From positions 62,001 to 126,000 of the forward strand of contig JAQOTA010000013.1 in NCBI GenBank assembly GCA_029532415.1: DNA of 64,000 bases. Reading direction: 5' to 3'. A program made the translations under genes and the position numbers. The DNA comes from Marasmius tenuissimus. Lineage: Eukaryota > Basidiomycota > Agaricomycetes > Agaricales > Marasmiaceae. The notes beneath the pieces are model-generated. The model was not told where the DNA came from. It did no database searches and saw only the letters and a list, made by a program, of their open reading frames with translations. Below are positions 11,701 through 23,048 of the stretch, piece after piece; position 1 is the stretch's first letter, and the number at the start of each line of letters is the position of its first letter.

Positions 11701-13160
11701 GTCCGCACCTCTTGTTGTTATTACCTCGTCGCACACAGATCTCACCCGTAGTCGTATAGACTTCCTTCTGTTCGACAACCGCAACCTTGTTCATGCCACG
11801 GGTGTGAGGCATGTACTTGTCGCTCGCTTGTAAGTCTCGATCATTTCCATCAAACTCGGGATCAGCTTCTTATTGATCCTCACAGGTGTCGGGCTCTATG
11901 TTTCCGTTCGTCATCCTGGTGATTTGGTTCTACATCAGGATACTTACACTTGTTTCCTTTCTCTAGTCGGCTATAACGAGAAGTGCGGTGGTTTGCACCG
12001 CCTTCGTATCATCGAGATCTTGAACAAACTTCGCACTGGCGATAGGAGGTTCCCTCCACACCCTCTCTATGCCAAGTAAGTCCACCACGACCAATTGATC
12101 ACCGGAACTCACGCCTGATCATGGTTTTCCAGGTATGCGGATGCCCGCAGTTGGGGAGATATCGCTCGGATGATCCACAATCCTGATAGTTCGTCTCCGC
12201 TGGACTGTACAATCACCATCAACCATGTTGGTCAGCCCAAAGAGAAGCCGGGATACAAAGTGATCATTTGCCCCGACGCCAGACAGATTCCCGCCCTCCT
12301 TGGCCAACCAGCTCCGTTCACCTCGAAATTGAGAGCGGATGCCCCGGCGTTCGTTCCTGCTAGTGCGCAACCTTCGAGCACCGTAAATACGGCTACCGAA
12401 CCATCAGGTGCAGATGATGATAACGAGGAAGAGGCCGTGGTAGACGTGGTGGTGGCAGGTCAGGACGAAGCAGAGATACCTAAGGAGGAGGAACCCGAAC
12501 CTGAGGAGGCCATCGTCCGACCACCAACCGAGGAAGAAATCGCAGCTGCCGTCCGCATCCAGAGGATCTACAGAGAATCTCGTCGTCGACGACAACCTTC
12601 CTCTAATGCCCGGGTGGCTGCTTGTCGCGAGTTCTTCATGCAAGCTCAGGCAGAAGCGTCTTCAATACAGTGGAAGAGCAAGCGATATCGACTCTTGTTC
12701 CTCGGCGCTGTACCCCATGCGATGGTGTGCTTGGATAGCTTCCTCGGATGGGCGAAAGAGCAAAAGCAGAAGAACAAGAATAGGTTCAAGAAGGGCGGCC
12801 ACGAGGATATCGAGACGAACGGAAAGGCATTGACAGGGATTGTGTAAGTTTATCGTCTTCCCGAGGCGGACAACGAGTTCTGACTTCGAGATTTATGCTA
12901 GTCAACTACTCAAAAGTGTTCGTGAGTTGAAAGAACACCTCGAACCCAAGAGTAAACTTCATAAGAACCGAGATATCGTGCAGCTGAAGAACGACGTTCG
13001 GGCGCTTCAGGATCTCTTTATTCGACTCCGGGCAAGCCACTCGGGGGCTCTTAGTGAGGTGGATGAGGACCTGGCCGTTGTCGTGCAGAGCGTCATAGTA
13101 GGGCCCGTCAAGGCCGCGGTTGAGGCCAAACCATCCCTCAATACTGATGACTTGGACTGA
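5770..13160 (+). CDS. TRANK1-like SF1 helicase with TPR-like repeats
   Basis: A very large gene with more than twenty short introns. All UvrD/SF1A motifs are present in order: Walker A GRSGTGKT (split by an intron, 6891..6911 then from 6970), DEVQDN (about 8010), GDTAQTI (about 8150), NYRSH (about 8345), LYESKGLEFDDV (about 8820) and LYVAITRAR (about 9125). Before them lies the conserved block EGFGEWRVYIS...LFTIIVKKIKELSNGHFSDDNQKRL. After them comes an Ala-rich helical-repeat region (about 9330-10250, NAAEAYERAEDFKVAAETYVRAEEFATAA), as in TPR and ankyrin repeat-containing protein 1 (TRANK1). Near the C-terminus there is an acidic stretch and an IQ-like basic motif (AAAVRIQRIYRESRRRRQ, about 12540). 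The end is TDDLD-stop. Substrate and role are unknown; fungal members are widespread but uncharacterised. The true start may lie upstream of 5770. Confidence 0.85.
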
Positions 13161-13982
13161 TCTGTAATCATATGTCTTCCTTTCTTTCTTGCTCCTTATG
13201 AATCGCCATAATCCCCTCTATCCATATATTTGGCATCAATCTAGCTTACCAGGTGTATCTAACTACAATTTTTAGAGGCAAGAATAATGCTCAGTATTCC
13301 TGCGTTTGCTCGAGACGTACTCTAGAAACTGTGGGATATGCTGATCGTTCTTGTTGTCTCCCTCTTGTTTACCAGCGTCAGCAAACGTTTGACACACCTC
13401 GGGGCGCGGCGAAATAGGACTTTCTTGTTGTTACACAACGAGATTTTGGTTGCCCTCGGGTCTCGGGGGCAACTTGACACTCGAGACTATCGGGACCCTC
13501 GGTCAAGACTCCAATTTCTCAGCGGTTTCAGCTGGTGCAGTGCTAGTCCTAGTCAGGGACCAGCACAAGTACTCTACATGTCCTCGTGGAGACCCAGGTT
13601 GGTGTTGACTGAAAAACCAGCTCTATTCTTGTCCTCTTCCAGCCACTAGGGTCCCAGCTGTAGCGAGCTAGATCTCTTTGGCGATGATTGCTGCGCCAAT
13701 GTTCTTCGATTGAATCTACATCTCGTCCGAGGTGGCTTTGTGTGTTTTTAGCCAGGTCTCATTGGACGGCGATCATCGAGCATGGGAATCTACTTACCTT
13801 GTCTCAGGTTTCTCATCATCGATGACATGAACAAATAGACTCTGTCTCATCCCGGGCAAGCTCGGCCCTTTGTACCGGTTACAGGCTATAAAATCACAAG
13901 GGAATTATGAAGCCCTGCATCGAAACCCTCTCACACTCGAAATTGTCGATTGTTCAGTAACCCAACCACCACCGAAATAATA
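13161..13982. other. intergenic: helicase 3' end and MAPEG promoter
   Basis: About 820 bp. The first part is the 3' flank of the helicase gene. The last 100 bp contain a TATA box. Between them I see only short frames with no family match. Confidence 0.5.
13887..13893 (+). promoter_or_regulatory. TATA box of MAPEG gene
   Basis: TATAAAA lies 90 bp upstream of the MAPEG start codon at 13983, a spacing normal for a fungal gene with a short 5' leader. Confidence 0.6.
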
Positions 13983-14538
13983 ATGGCAACCACTCAAGCT
14001 GGCATCTTCTCGACTCTCAGGCCGTTCGGGCTTCCACCTACTCCCATTGTCTCTCTCATCCTCACCTACAGTCTCAATATTATCGCGAGCCCTCGCCAAT
14101 ACTATGGCCCTCTTCTCGGAAAGAACAACGAAGATCCCGCTGGTCTCCTTGCGAATGCTGAACGTGAAGGAGAAAAGGGTGGCGTTACCAAAGCTCAGCT
14201 CGTCAAAATCACCAGAGCCAAAGGAGCTGCCGCCAACCTCGCGGAGAACATGCCCTTGTTCATCGTAGCGAGCCTTGTTGGATGGTTAGGCGGTGTGAAG
14301 CCCGAGTATCAGAACTTGTACCACGCTACCTGGTTCATCTCGCGTGCGGCTTACAAGTGGGCGTACTTGCAGGGAGAGGGCAATCTGAGAACGCTGTTCT
14401 AGTGAGTGTTTTTCGGGTGTTTTATAGACGACGAGTAAACGATGCTAACACGCCGTGTCCCTGTGCAGTGCGATTGGGATCTTCTCGACCTTTGGCATGC
14501 TGATCTCCGGTGGAAATGCATTGGCGCTCAAATACTGA
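13983..14538 (+). CDS. MAPEG family membrane protein (microsomal GST-like)
   Basis: Exons 13983..14401 and 14469..14538 (67-nt intron, gtgagt...gtgcag) give 162 residues, the usual size for MAPEG proteins. Four hydrophobic segments are visible: PTPIVSLILTYSLNIIASPR near the start, ENMPLFIVASLVGWLGG, a third around LYHATWFISRAAYKW, and the C-terminal YAIGIFSTFGMLISGGNAL. The motif AAANLAENMPLFI followed by YHATWFISRAAY matches the E-N-x-P...R-x-x-Y arrangement of the superfamily (membrane-associated proteins in eicosanoid and glutathione metabolism). In fungi such proteins are usually endoplasmic-reticulum glutathione transferases or peroxidases; catalytic activity here is inferred. The gene is convergent with the transcription factor at 15045. 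Confidence 0.88.
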
Positions 14539-15044
14539 TATAGTGATACATGCCACCAACACACGTATTTATTCGAGTAGCCGAACCTGTACTTTCTCCT
14601 TTTGTTAGTTGTACAACACCGAAGTAACCCTCAACAATACCACAAGGTCGTGGCAATATCTCAGACCATACTCTCAGCGATGAGCAAATACTCGAAACCT
14701 TCGAACGAAGAGATTCGCGCTCACGACGTGGTATATATACCGGGCATCCTGGCTCGCCTTGACATGAAGAGACGGCACGGTTCCCTACATTAATCGAATG
14801 CAGAGTACGATCAGTTTAAACACGATGAGGCCGTTCGATCCAGAATACTATCGTCGAGCGCCTATATCACTATATCACATTAGTCGTACAATATTAACTA
14901 TTGACACATTACCTACCCCTGGCCGTCCTTGCGAAATCACCATTACAGATCCTAGTACATTGCAGTAATCCGAACCAAAAAACTCATCAGCGATAACTTT
15001 CCACACCCGTCCCCAAAACGAAACGAAATCATAGACAGACAGCT
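14539..15044. other. convergent 3' region
   Basis: About 500 bp between the stop codons of two convergent genes. No gene or repeat is recognised; it should hold both polyadenylation regions. Confidence 0.5.
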
Positions 15045-18000
15045 TCAACCCCGCGTCGACCGTAACCTCTCCGTCGCATAGGGCACCCAGTCGTCCCACC
15101 TGGAGACGAACACCGTAATCAGCTCAAGGGACAAAGCCGATCACCACAAGTCAAAGGAGGCTTACCGAACACTCTCAGGCGCGTTAGACCACCAAGCCTG
15201 ATCCTGAGGAAGGTCGTAAGGTACACCGTGCACCACGCCATACGAATGCCCTAAGAAATAGAGTTCTCTTAGACCAAGTCGCTACCGAACAAGAAATCGT
15301 CGACTCACCTTCATGAGTTTCGGGTGCCACCCATTGTTGGCCATCGTAACTCAACACGGCGGGTACCATGTACGGTTGTTCCTGCTGCTGCTGTGATAGG
15401 TGTTGTTGAGCAGCAGACGGAGCCGCGTAGTGTTGTGGTTGTGATTGTGGCTGTGATTGTGATTGTTGTGAGTATGTCGGTGGATGAGGAGGTGTGGGTG
15501 GTAGGTGAGGTCGAAGTTGAGGTGGCGGCGGGGGTGGCGGCTGAGGATGCACCGGCATCCTCCCAAGATCATGCGGATACAGAGGAAGCTCTTTAAGATA
15601 ATCATAATTCGCAACATCGGCCGCTGGTGACGCTGACTTGGACGAACCAAACAACACAGACGACGAAGACGACGCTGACACTGAGCTCGGAGTGGGATAA
15701 GAGTGCCCCTCTTGGTCACAGTCGTCTTCGAATCGGGTTCTGCTCCGTTTGCGGGAGATGGTAGGGGCTCGTTGAGGGATTTGGCTAACGTCGAGAACCA
15801 TGGTTATGATGTCGTGCACTTTGCCCGATATCTGCCATCTAGTAAGAGGGCGATGTGAGAAAAACTTGGAAGGAGGGAAGAACACTTATACATACCGGCT
15901 CTCAAATGACTTGAGGGCCCTCAAACACTTGTACACATCCTCCAGCTGCCGGGAAGGGTCTGCAGTCAAGCCAAGCCTCGAGCCGCCCCAAAGGTTGAGT
16001 ACGAGTATCTAGATAGTATTCACTTGGATCAACATCCACACCAAAGGTCTCGAAGCTGGCTCACCATCGCAGAAGAGAACGCCGAGAACTGAGAGAAAGC
16101 GTACAGTCAGCTCCGTTCAAAGCACAAAGAAACAAACCACCCACCTGTGCCGTCGGAACATCCGGGAGCCCCTTCGTCAACTGAACATCCAGCAGCCTCG
16201 CACACGCTCTCGCAGCATTCGTACACACTGCAAGAGATGAATAGGACAGTGGCGAGTTGTTGACCGCGCTCTTGCTATTTACTTTGGACACCCTCGGGAT
16301 GAACGGTCGATGGATTTGGATAGTCACCCAATAGTACACCGAATAGAGCGTAGCAGACTGGTTGAAGAAGATTTCGTTCACGAAAGGCTTGTCGGGGCTC
16401 CAGCGGACTTCACAAATCGATTCAGTGAAGAAGTCCAAGTAGCGAGGAGACGAGAGTAGCGCGCTCACGATGATCAGGAACGGCATCCAGCCATCCATTC
16501 AACTCAGTATCCAGTTGGAGAATAACCTTTTCGTCATCTGGTGCACCCCATATATGTTCTTTGGATCCGTTTCCTTCAAGTGCAAGCTGTTTGGCGTTTT
16601 CATTAAGATCTTTCGATGAAAGCACCAGGACGACTTACTATCGACCTCTGAGCGTTACCCAGTATCGCGATCAGCTTGACAAAATGTACCCAAAAGGTTG
16701 TCTTTGAAGGCTGCCCAGGGGGTTGCGTGAACGGCTCCTGATCCGGGTCGTTGGGTTCCCAGTACTCGTCGTCGACCTCTAAAGGTAGGTCTTGATCATA
16801 GCTGACATAGAAAATGTGAATTCAAAGTACAGAGAAAGAGGGAGAAAAAGAGTTGGGATGCTCACTCCAGTGGTGTCGTCGCCCTCGGCCTTCCATAGTA
16901 AGCGCTCATATAACAATCCGTCACGATCAGCGTCCAAAAAGCTCTTTTCCAATTCTCGTTCTCTACCGTTGGTTTGGAGCCTAAGAATCCTTTACGGTGA
17001 GCTCCAGCGCCTTGGGCGTATCGAATGCCAACGCCAAGAAGGAACCACGCAACATCGCCGTGGGAGGTGAACAGCGTGAATAGAATGTAGTTCTAGAAAA
17101 GGAGTATTAGACCGTCGAGCGAGGTTCGAGAGTGAGAAAACGTACGCATATCATCTGAAGCTCGTACACGGAAGGTGGTTTGGTTGAGTTTCCTGCCACA
17201 ACGGTAAAAGGGCGGATCTGGCGCATAAACTTCCATCCAGCATTTTGCTCCGAAGTACATCCCTCGTCGAAGACCCTAGAGTCACTGGAAAATCGGGAGC
17301 CGAGGCCACAAATCGACAGAAGAAGAGCACCGAAACATTGGTCGTGTAAATGTTTCCCGGTCAGAACTGCCTTCTCGAATGATGGTCGGTGTACAACACG
17401 GATACTGGCGCAAAATCGTTCAAAGTAGTTCTTGATCAGTTGCCATAGGAGATCGTGTTCTGGGAACACGTATGATGTCTGCTCTTGGTAGAGAGGGTCT
17501 AGTTGCCACTGGGGACACAAGCTGTTAGTACAACAGCTGTGACTCAAACGTCTAGTTTACACACCGGATGCACAGACCAAAACTCGAGCCTGCGGTTATC
17601 CACTTCAGCCGGTTCACTCAACCCATCCTTCGCTAACAACGCCGACCCTAGAAGCATGAGAGTGCTGCTCTTTCCTATGTAGCTTCGTTTGATCTCCCCG
17701 TCCTCTCCGATATCTACTGGGCTCAGTAAGTCGGATAATGCCTTTGCAGGGTCATCATTGGCCTCTTGGTCTGTGTTGTGCGATTCGTCGATTTCTCTTG
17801 AGAGTACTACCGGTTTCGATGTCGAAGGTAGCTGGTCTTCAAGATCACGAGCATACGCGGCTATCTGAAAAAGAATGTTCTGTACGAGCGACGGGTCTTC
17901 CGGCACGGTAAACGGGGTTGCAGAGTCCAGGATGGCAGTAACGTAGGATTTAGCGGTTTCGCGATTCTGAAGCTAGCAATAAGTTTGTGAACCAGTGTCG

Positions 18001-18577
18001 AACAAGATGAATCACGGACTAGTCTGGAGTGTCGGTACGCAATACAAGTCTTCTTTGAGGATCTCCTGGTTCAACATGGTGATAGAACACGTACATCGGC
18101 TCTGTCGTCTGAGAGTCACTCTGTCTCTTGCTCTGTCACAGAGGTCAGCTTCACAAACTTCTGGTTAAGGATAAGAGACGCACCATCGCTATCCTAGCCT
18201 CCGCTAGCCTGTGAGTACACGGAGCATTGTAATAGATACAATTTGAGCAGATGTTCCCCGGCATCTTGGCGCTGTCGCCTGAATTCAAGAAAGGACGTGT
18301 TCGATTGTACAGAGTTCCGCTTTGATAAAGGAGTATGCCGCTTACAGCGAACTATATCCCTGTCGTCAGTCGTATTCGTTGCTCTGAATCACTAAAAAGC
18401 TCACTCTTTTTCTGTGCCGCGTCAGAGATATCAATTCAGCGTAAAGAATCTTGAGTTACTTACCTTCTTACAAGAGTCGCATGAGTTCTGTAACCTCCTC
18501 TTCTTGAAGCCTCCCGGAGGTGTCCTATATAGTTGCTCCTCGTAGGTTATGATCGCATTTGGCGCGCCAGGTTGCAT
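15045..18577 (-). CDS. Zn2Cys6 fungal-specific transcription factor (XlnR-type)
   Basis: The start at 18577 gives MQPGAPNAIITYEEQL and then a complete binuclear zinc cluster: Cys33, 36, 43, 53, 56 and 63, with the text CDSCKKKKIRC and MPGNICSNCIYY. The cluster is assembled from exon 18464..18577, two microexons (18405..18411, 7 nt; 18346..18351, 6 nt) and exon 18184..18278. A linker with LQNRETAKSYVTAIL...VPEDPSLVQ follows, then the fungal_trans domain (VHRPSFEKAV, LLLSICGLGSRFSSD, GWKFMRQIR, VYELQMI) and a C-terminal region rich in Ser, Pro and Gln. The last exons end ...QAWWSNAPESVRWDDWVPYA...-stop. It should act as a nuclear DNA-binding regulator; targets are unknown. The exon layout between about 17950 and 18183 is not settled. 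A paralogue lies at 60837..64000. Confidence 0.85.
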
Positions 18578-19838
18578 GTTGTCAATCCTGGCGAGGGAGC
18601 TTTGAGTAACTCTAAAAGGTCAGCGTTGACCTTGGGGAGCAAAGGAGACCTCAGATTTCGCGCAATGAGCTAAAAAGGAGGGTTCGAGAAAGAGAATTAA
18701 GAGAAACGAAGTGTAATTGGTAGTCATTTGAAAAGGGGGATGAGGAAAAATCGACCCGAATCTCTGGTCAACTTCAGATAGAAATGTGACTATATTTGGT
18801 AACTTCCTGGCAAAATCAACTCAGCAACTCATTTTTCGTCCTGATTTTTTCCCTCGAAGCTACGTCCCTGCGACCACTGGTGTATTTACTCAAGTTGTCC
18901 TGGAAAAAGCATTTACACGAAGAAGGCTATACGATATAGGCCGTCGATCTTCGGACATACACTGTTCTATCATGCAACTATCATGAGACCCTGTTCCGCC
19001 AAGTACGTGAACTGTGTGATTAGAGTAGTTTGCGCAAAAGCCATCGCTTGCAAAACGACGTCATTTTTTCACCATATATGGCGAAAGTTTCCCTTTTGGG
19101 AGCCAGCAATGGCTTTTGCGCAAACTCTCTATTACGGTGTGGCGGCCAATCCTCCGAACTTGAACTTTCCTCATGACACTGCATGGCAAGGGAGGCTGGC
19201 CTGGTCGACTGTGAATGCAATCTATTCCATTTTTTGACCACTCGGATGCAGAGCTCTATTCGGTACTGCAGTCTTGATATGATAGATCGGCGCTGAGTCC
19301 CTGTAAATTCAGATATTCAATCATGATTGTTGGCAACTATCATGGCCAGCTCGCTTTTCCGACACAGCATACTCAAGAGACAGAGAAAGCGAACAGGACA
19401 CCGGCTGTGGTCACTGGTGTACATGTCCTCAGAGTAGGATTGAATTTTTTCTGTGGCAAGCGGAAATCTTCGCATTCTTCCTGTTGAAGTAGCCCCGTTG
19501 TGGCGCAGATTTAGGAGGCTGGGACTTTGAATCGACCATCCACTGTACATACTTTCAGTAGATGTGAATAGGAAGCTCAAGCTCCGGGCTCCAAACTTCA
19601 GGGTTAAGCATATACTTATAGTTGAGCTAGCGAAACGCCCCTGCGGTGTTGAACCGAGAGACACCCAGCCTATTATTATTAAATTATTGAACATGTTCCG
19701 ACTGGGAGGTCGACAGAGGTAAAAACGTTGAAAGGCATCGGGATCATGACGGATGCCTTCAGTAGTACCCATGAGTATGGGCGAGTCAAGGAGGGTGTAC
19801 TGTCAGTAAAGCAAAAAAATCGAGGCTCCAAGGGACCA
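18578..19838. other. intergenic with one MITE-like element
   Basis: This is the region upstream of the transcription factor up to the tRNA-Phe gene. Apart from the small inverted-repeat element at 19021..19131 I recognise nothing. A 151-codon frame on the minus strand (19317..19772) has no family resemblance and no splice context. Confidence 0.45.
19021..19131. mobile_element. short inverted-repeat element (MITE-like)
   Basis: Two 18-bp arms (19027..19044 and 19109..19126), AGTTTGCGCAAAAGCCAT and its exact reverse complement, are 64 bp apart. Allowing one 2-base gap, the inverted repeat extends outward to tagag...ctcta, giving an element of about 111 bp with TA at both edges. This is the size and shape of a Tc1/mariner-type MITE, but no second copy is present in the window to confirm the ends. 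Confidence 0.45.
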
Positions 19839-19928
19839 TGGGGGTACCGCGGATCGAACGCGGGACCTTCAGAATGTAAAGGTATGAATCTCTTCAGTCT
19901 GCTGCTCTCCCAGCTGAGCTATACCCCC
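19839..19928 (-). tRNA. tRNA-Phe (GAA) with 17-nt intron
   Basis: On the minus strand the acceptor 5' half GGGGGTA (from 19928) pairs with TACCCCC (to 19840), the discriminator is A, and the D arm TAGCTCAGCTGGGAGAGC and T arm CCGCG-TTCGATC-CGCGG are intact. The anticodon loop reads CTGAAG with anticodon GAA. A 17-nt intron follows position 37, the standard nuclear site. A run of seven T follows downstream (19819..19813), a Pol III terminator. Mature parts are identical to the copy at 25154..25256; only the intron differs. Confidence 0.92.
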
Positions 19929-20390
19929 GTTGACACAGATCCAAAATAGTAACGCTATCATGCCGCCGGACTAATTCAGGCGAATTGACCTTGTACTTCG
20001 CCTGGGAGTCATCACTCCCTTTGTTGAACTCGGGTTGGTGTCAGCAGGCCAAGACGTACTTCGCTCCCGTGAAACATGCCACTGAAACTTCCCGTGCATG
20101 GGAACGATGCGCCGAAAGACGGAAAATCAGCGGGTATGGCGTGCAACGATGAGATATCGATTTGGCCCCCCGATCAATTTGCGACCAGCGCGGAACAATT
20201 GAACGCCTCGTTCAGCGCTGAGCGTCTTCTGTTGTTCTGGGAACATGTTTACACATTCGTCGAAATCAAAAATTGATATAATGATATTTAAACATTGCAG
20301 TTCATGATCATAATATAAAGGGTATTATACAGGTCAAGAAAATCTAAATGCAACATCCAAACGCCGAAACTTTTAGTACACGTTCACTAC
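19929..20390. other. intergenic
   Basis: About 460 bp between the tRNA-Phe and the 3' end of the flavoprotein gene. Only short frames are present and I see no recognisable feature. Confidence 0.5.
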
Positions 20391-21222
20391 TTAGAATTGC
20401 ACCTTGGAGACGACGCCGTAGAACTGCTTGCCCTGGAGCTCAGCAATCTCCTTCTCGAGCGCACTGGGTTGGCGCGAGCCATCAGAGCCAGCGAAGGTAC
20501 CAGCACCCCATGGAGATCCTATGAAAACGAAGCACAATGAACATCAAATGATTGTGTAAAGACAGAGAGTCAAACGTACCACCGTGAATCTCAGTGAGGT
20601 TGGTCAACTGAGGGAAGGTCAACGAGTATCCGAGAGGAACGTAGATGAGACCGTGGTGAGTGAAAGTGGACATGGCAGCGATAGCAGTCGACTCTTGTCC
20701 TCCACCCATGGCGCCGGTGGAGACAAAGAGACCGGCGTACTTGCCAGAGAGAGCACCAGCAGCCCAGAGCTGACCAGTAGCGTCCCAGAAGGCCTTCCAC
20801 TGAGCGGGGAAGTTACCGTAACGGGTGGGGATACCAATGATGAAGGCGTCGAATTCTTTCATCTCGTCGGGAGTGATGATGGGGTAGTCAGGCTTGGGTG
20901 GTGCGTGCATCAAGGCAAGGATATCGGCGGAAAGGGTCTCGGGAACTCTGGAGATGAACGATGATTAGGATGCTGACGAACGTTGAGCGATGAGACAAAA
21001 AACGCACTGGTAGATCTTTGCGTTACCGCCAGAGCCCTCAATACCCTTCTTCACGTTCTCAGCCACTACGAGAGACAAGTAACAGGGTCAATACACGATC
21101 ATACGCGACATCGACAACGGCGAGCGCGTCGACAACGTTGACGATGACGAGGAAGACAAGTACGCACTGGTAGCGATGTGGCCGTACATGGAGTAGATGA
21201 TGATAGCGATCTTAGGGGCCAT
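20391..21222 (-). CDS. WrbA-type NAD(P)H:quinone oxidoreductase (flavodoxin-like)
   Basis: Four exons starting at ATG 21222 encode about 205 residues, the normal size. The N-terminus [18 protein letters not shown] carries the phosphate-binding loop of the flavodoxin fold (Y-S-M-Y-G-H). Further motifs are [50 protein letters not shown] and [10 protein letters not shown], followed by [12 protein letters not shown] and an end in ...GVVSKVQF. This is the Pst2/Ycp4/Rfs1 family of FMN enzymes, which reduce quinones by two electrons and so limit redox cycling; in yeast they sit at eisosomes. A role in handling aromatic quinones would fit a wood- or litter-decaying fungus, but that is inference. Introns are about 60-115 nt. 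Confidence 0.93.
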
Positions 21223-21322
21223 TTTGGATGGTGCTTCTGGTTGTTTGGGGGTTGTTGAAGGCTGGTGGTGGTGGTGATGAAGGAGGGAGTTTGTTGGAAT
21301 CAGTTCGAGAATCTCGCCGTGC

Positions 21323-21329
21323 TTTTATA
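21323..21329 (-). promoter_or_regulatory. TATA box of quinone reductase gene
   Basis: On the minus strand TATAAAA lies about 100 bp upstream of the start codon at 21222. Confidence 0.6.
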
Positions 21330-22366
21330 GGGTGGGACACGTACCTTTGGGTCGGCCTGCTCCGACTTGTTGGTCTTGGATGGCGCTGAATCATCCGAAA
21401 ACAAATTCTTTTGCCCCTTTCCGAAACACATGACGTTCACCTGTTTCCGTGATAATAATTGTTAGAAAAAGGAAATGGTGGGAGGACTAAAGTCCTGATA
21501 CTCCTTTGAATGGTTGCTCTTATACCGCATCATCGTGAACAAGAGGGAGAAATTTCCAATCGGGGAGCGGTTCTGGCGGCTCTGAGTAATCTTGTGAGAG
21601 TATCATTCCCGATGCGGAAGTCGATCAAGAACTCGATGGGCCCGCCCGCCTCCTTGCTAGAGTAATCCTCGTCCGAGATTTCGAGAGCGTTCTGACCATC
21701 TCCATTCAATACTCATCATACCTGCGTGTATCGTGTAATACGGTGTGATATGGTGTAATCCTGTGTGAGTCTTGGTCCTTTTTGGGGATTATCCTGCTCA
21801 AGAACTCTTCCGAAGGGCTCATGGAAATGCAGCCAGTACGCCCGCCTTTGGCTAACATTTCCCGGACGTTACCACCCCCCTTCACCCTCGTGTGTATTTG
21901 AGGCTTTTTTAGGTTTACGCGTTCCATACCACAATCCACCATGACATATTACCCGGGCGAGTCTTCTCTCAAGAACACAGAGCCTCGGTATTATTAGCAT
22001 TGATGATCAGTGAACTTTCTTTTGCGGTGAAAGGAGGGAAATGGTGGGACCTGGTGGGACTCACCCCCGCTCCGACCTTCGGCTGTTGGGATCGTACCTT
22101 GAGAGAATCAAACTTGGGAGCTGAGGATGTCGTCGGTGGTGCTGTACTACTCTAAGCCCTAGATACCAGTCCCACTGCCCACCGTATTGCTTCTCGGAAG
22201 GATTCGAAGAGGCACCTGCTGAATCATAGACCTTTACCAGCCCATGTGTGAGGTCATGCAATACCGGTCACCGGAGCGATTATCGACACGAGAAAAACGG
22301 AACACTGAGCCGTTGCGGGGAGAGGTACTTGAAGTTAATCCATGCTTGATTCGAATACACTGGTGC
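21330..22366. other. intergenic
   Basis: About 1 kb upstream of the quinone reductase gene. Only short frames occur and no family is recognised. Confidence 0.45.
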
Positions 22367-22578
22367 CTACACGCTCAAAAAGAATTGATCTATCACGGAT
22401 ATGATCTAATTTTAATTGAGAGGATACCGTGACGTTGTGCGGCGGGTCTCGGCGCGAGATCCTCAGGAGAAATTGAATCGAGGTGTGACAGATATCCTAT
22501 GCAATAGCTAGCCGCCAGGAATTGCGGCATATCCGTGACATGCCTCCAGGATATCGCCCAGATATCGCGACCAGACAC
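22367..22578 (+). repeat. left terminal inverted repeat
   Basis: Left arm of the 894-bp element. Read on the minus strand it opens a 76-codon frame that is also present, reading forward, in the right arm. Confidence 0.85.
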
Positions 22579-23048
22579 GACGAGCCTAGAGTGAGTAGCC
22601 AGTACACATTTGCTTGCATTCAATCTTACTGGGAACGGGAGCTCAACAAAATTATGAACAATAACAGAGACTTTATTTCGTGAACATGATAACTTATAAG
22701 TACATAGTCTAGGAGTGCAACTGCAAGTACAGATCAGTGTGGGTGATAAATCTGGTGACGTGGCAAGTGTCAGCGAATTATAAAGGAAGGCCAGTAAAGA
22801 CGGGGAATGCAGTAGACAGGAAATAGAAAGTGAAAGCGCAGAGGGGTAATATTGTGGATAGGTATGATATGGGTTGGGTAGACGGGAGAATGACAGTTTG
22901 TGTTGCGTGGTGTAGAGGTGGTGGTGGTGGTGGTATAGGTGAGAGAGACGATGTCACACAGTGTGACAGTTCACGTTTCAATATCACGCAGGGCCCAAGG
23001 GCCGGCGATATTGGGCTCAAAATAAGCTAAGTCCAACCGATGCCGTGG

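Noticed and set aside
15324..15719. Val-rich plus-strand and His-rich minus-strand frames
   Set aside because: Both come from the Pro/Gln repeat of the transcription factor read in the wrong frame or strand.
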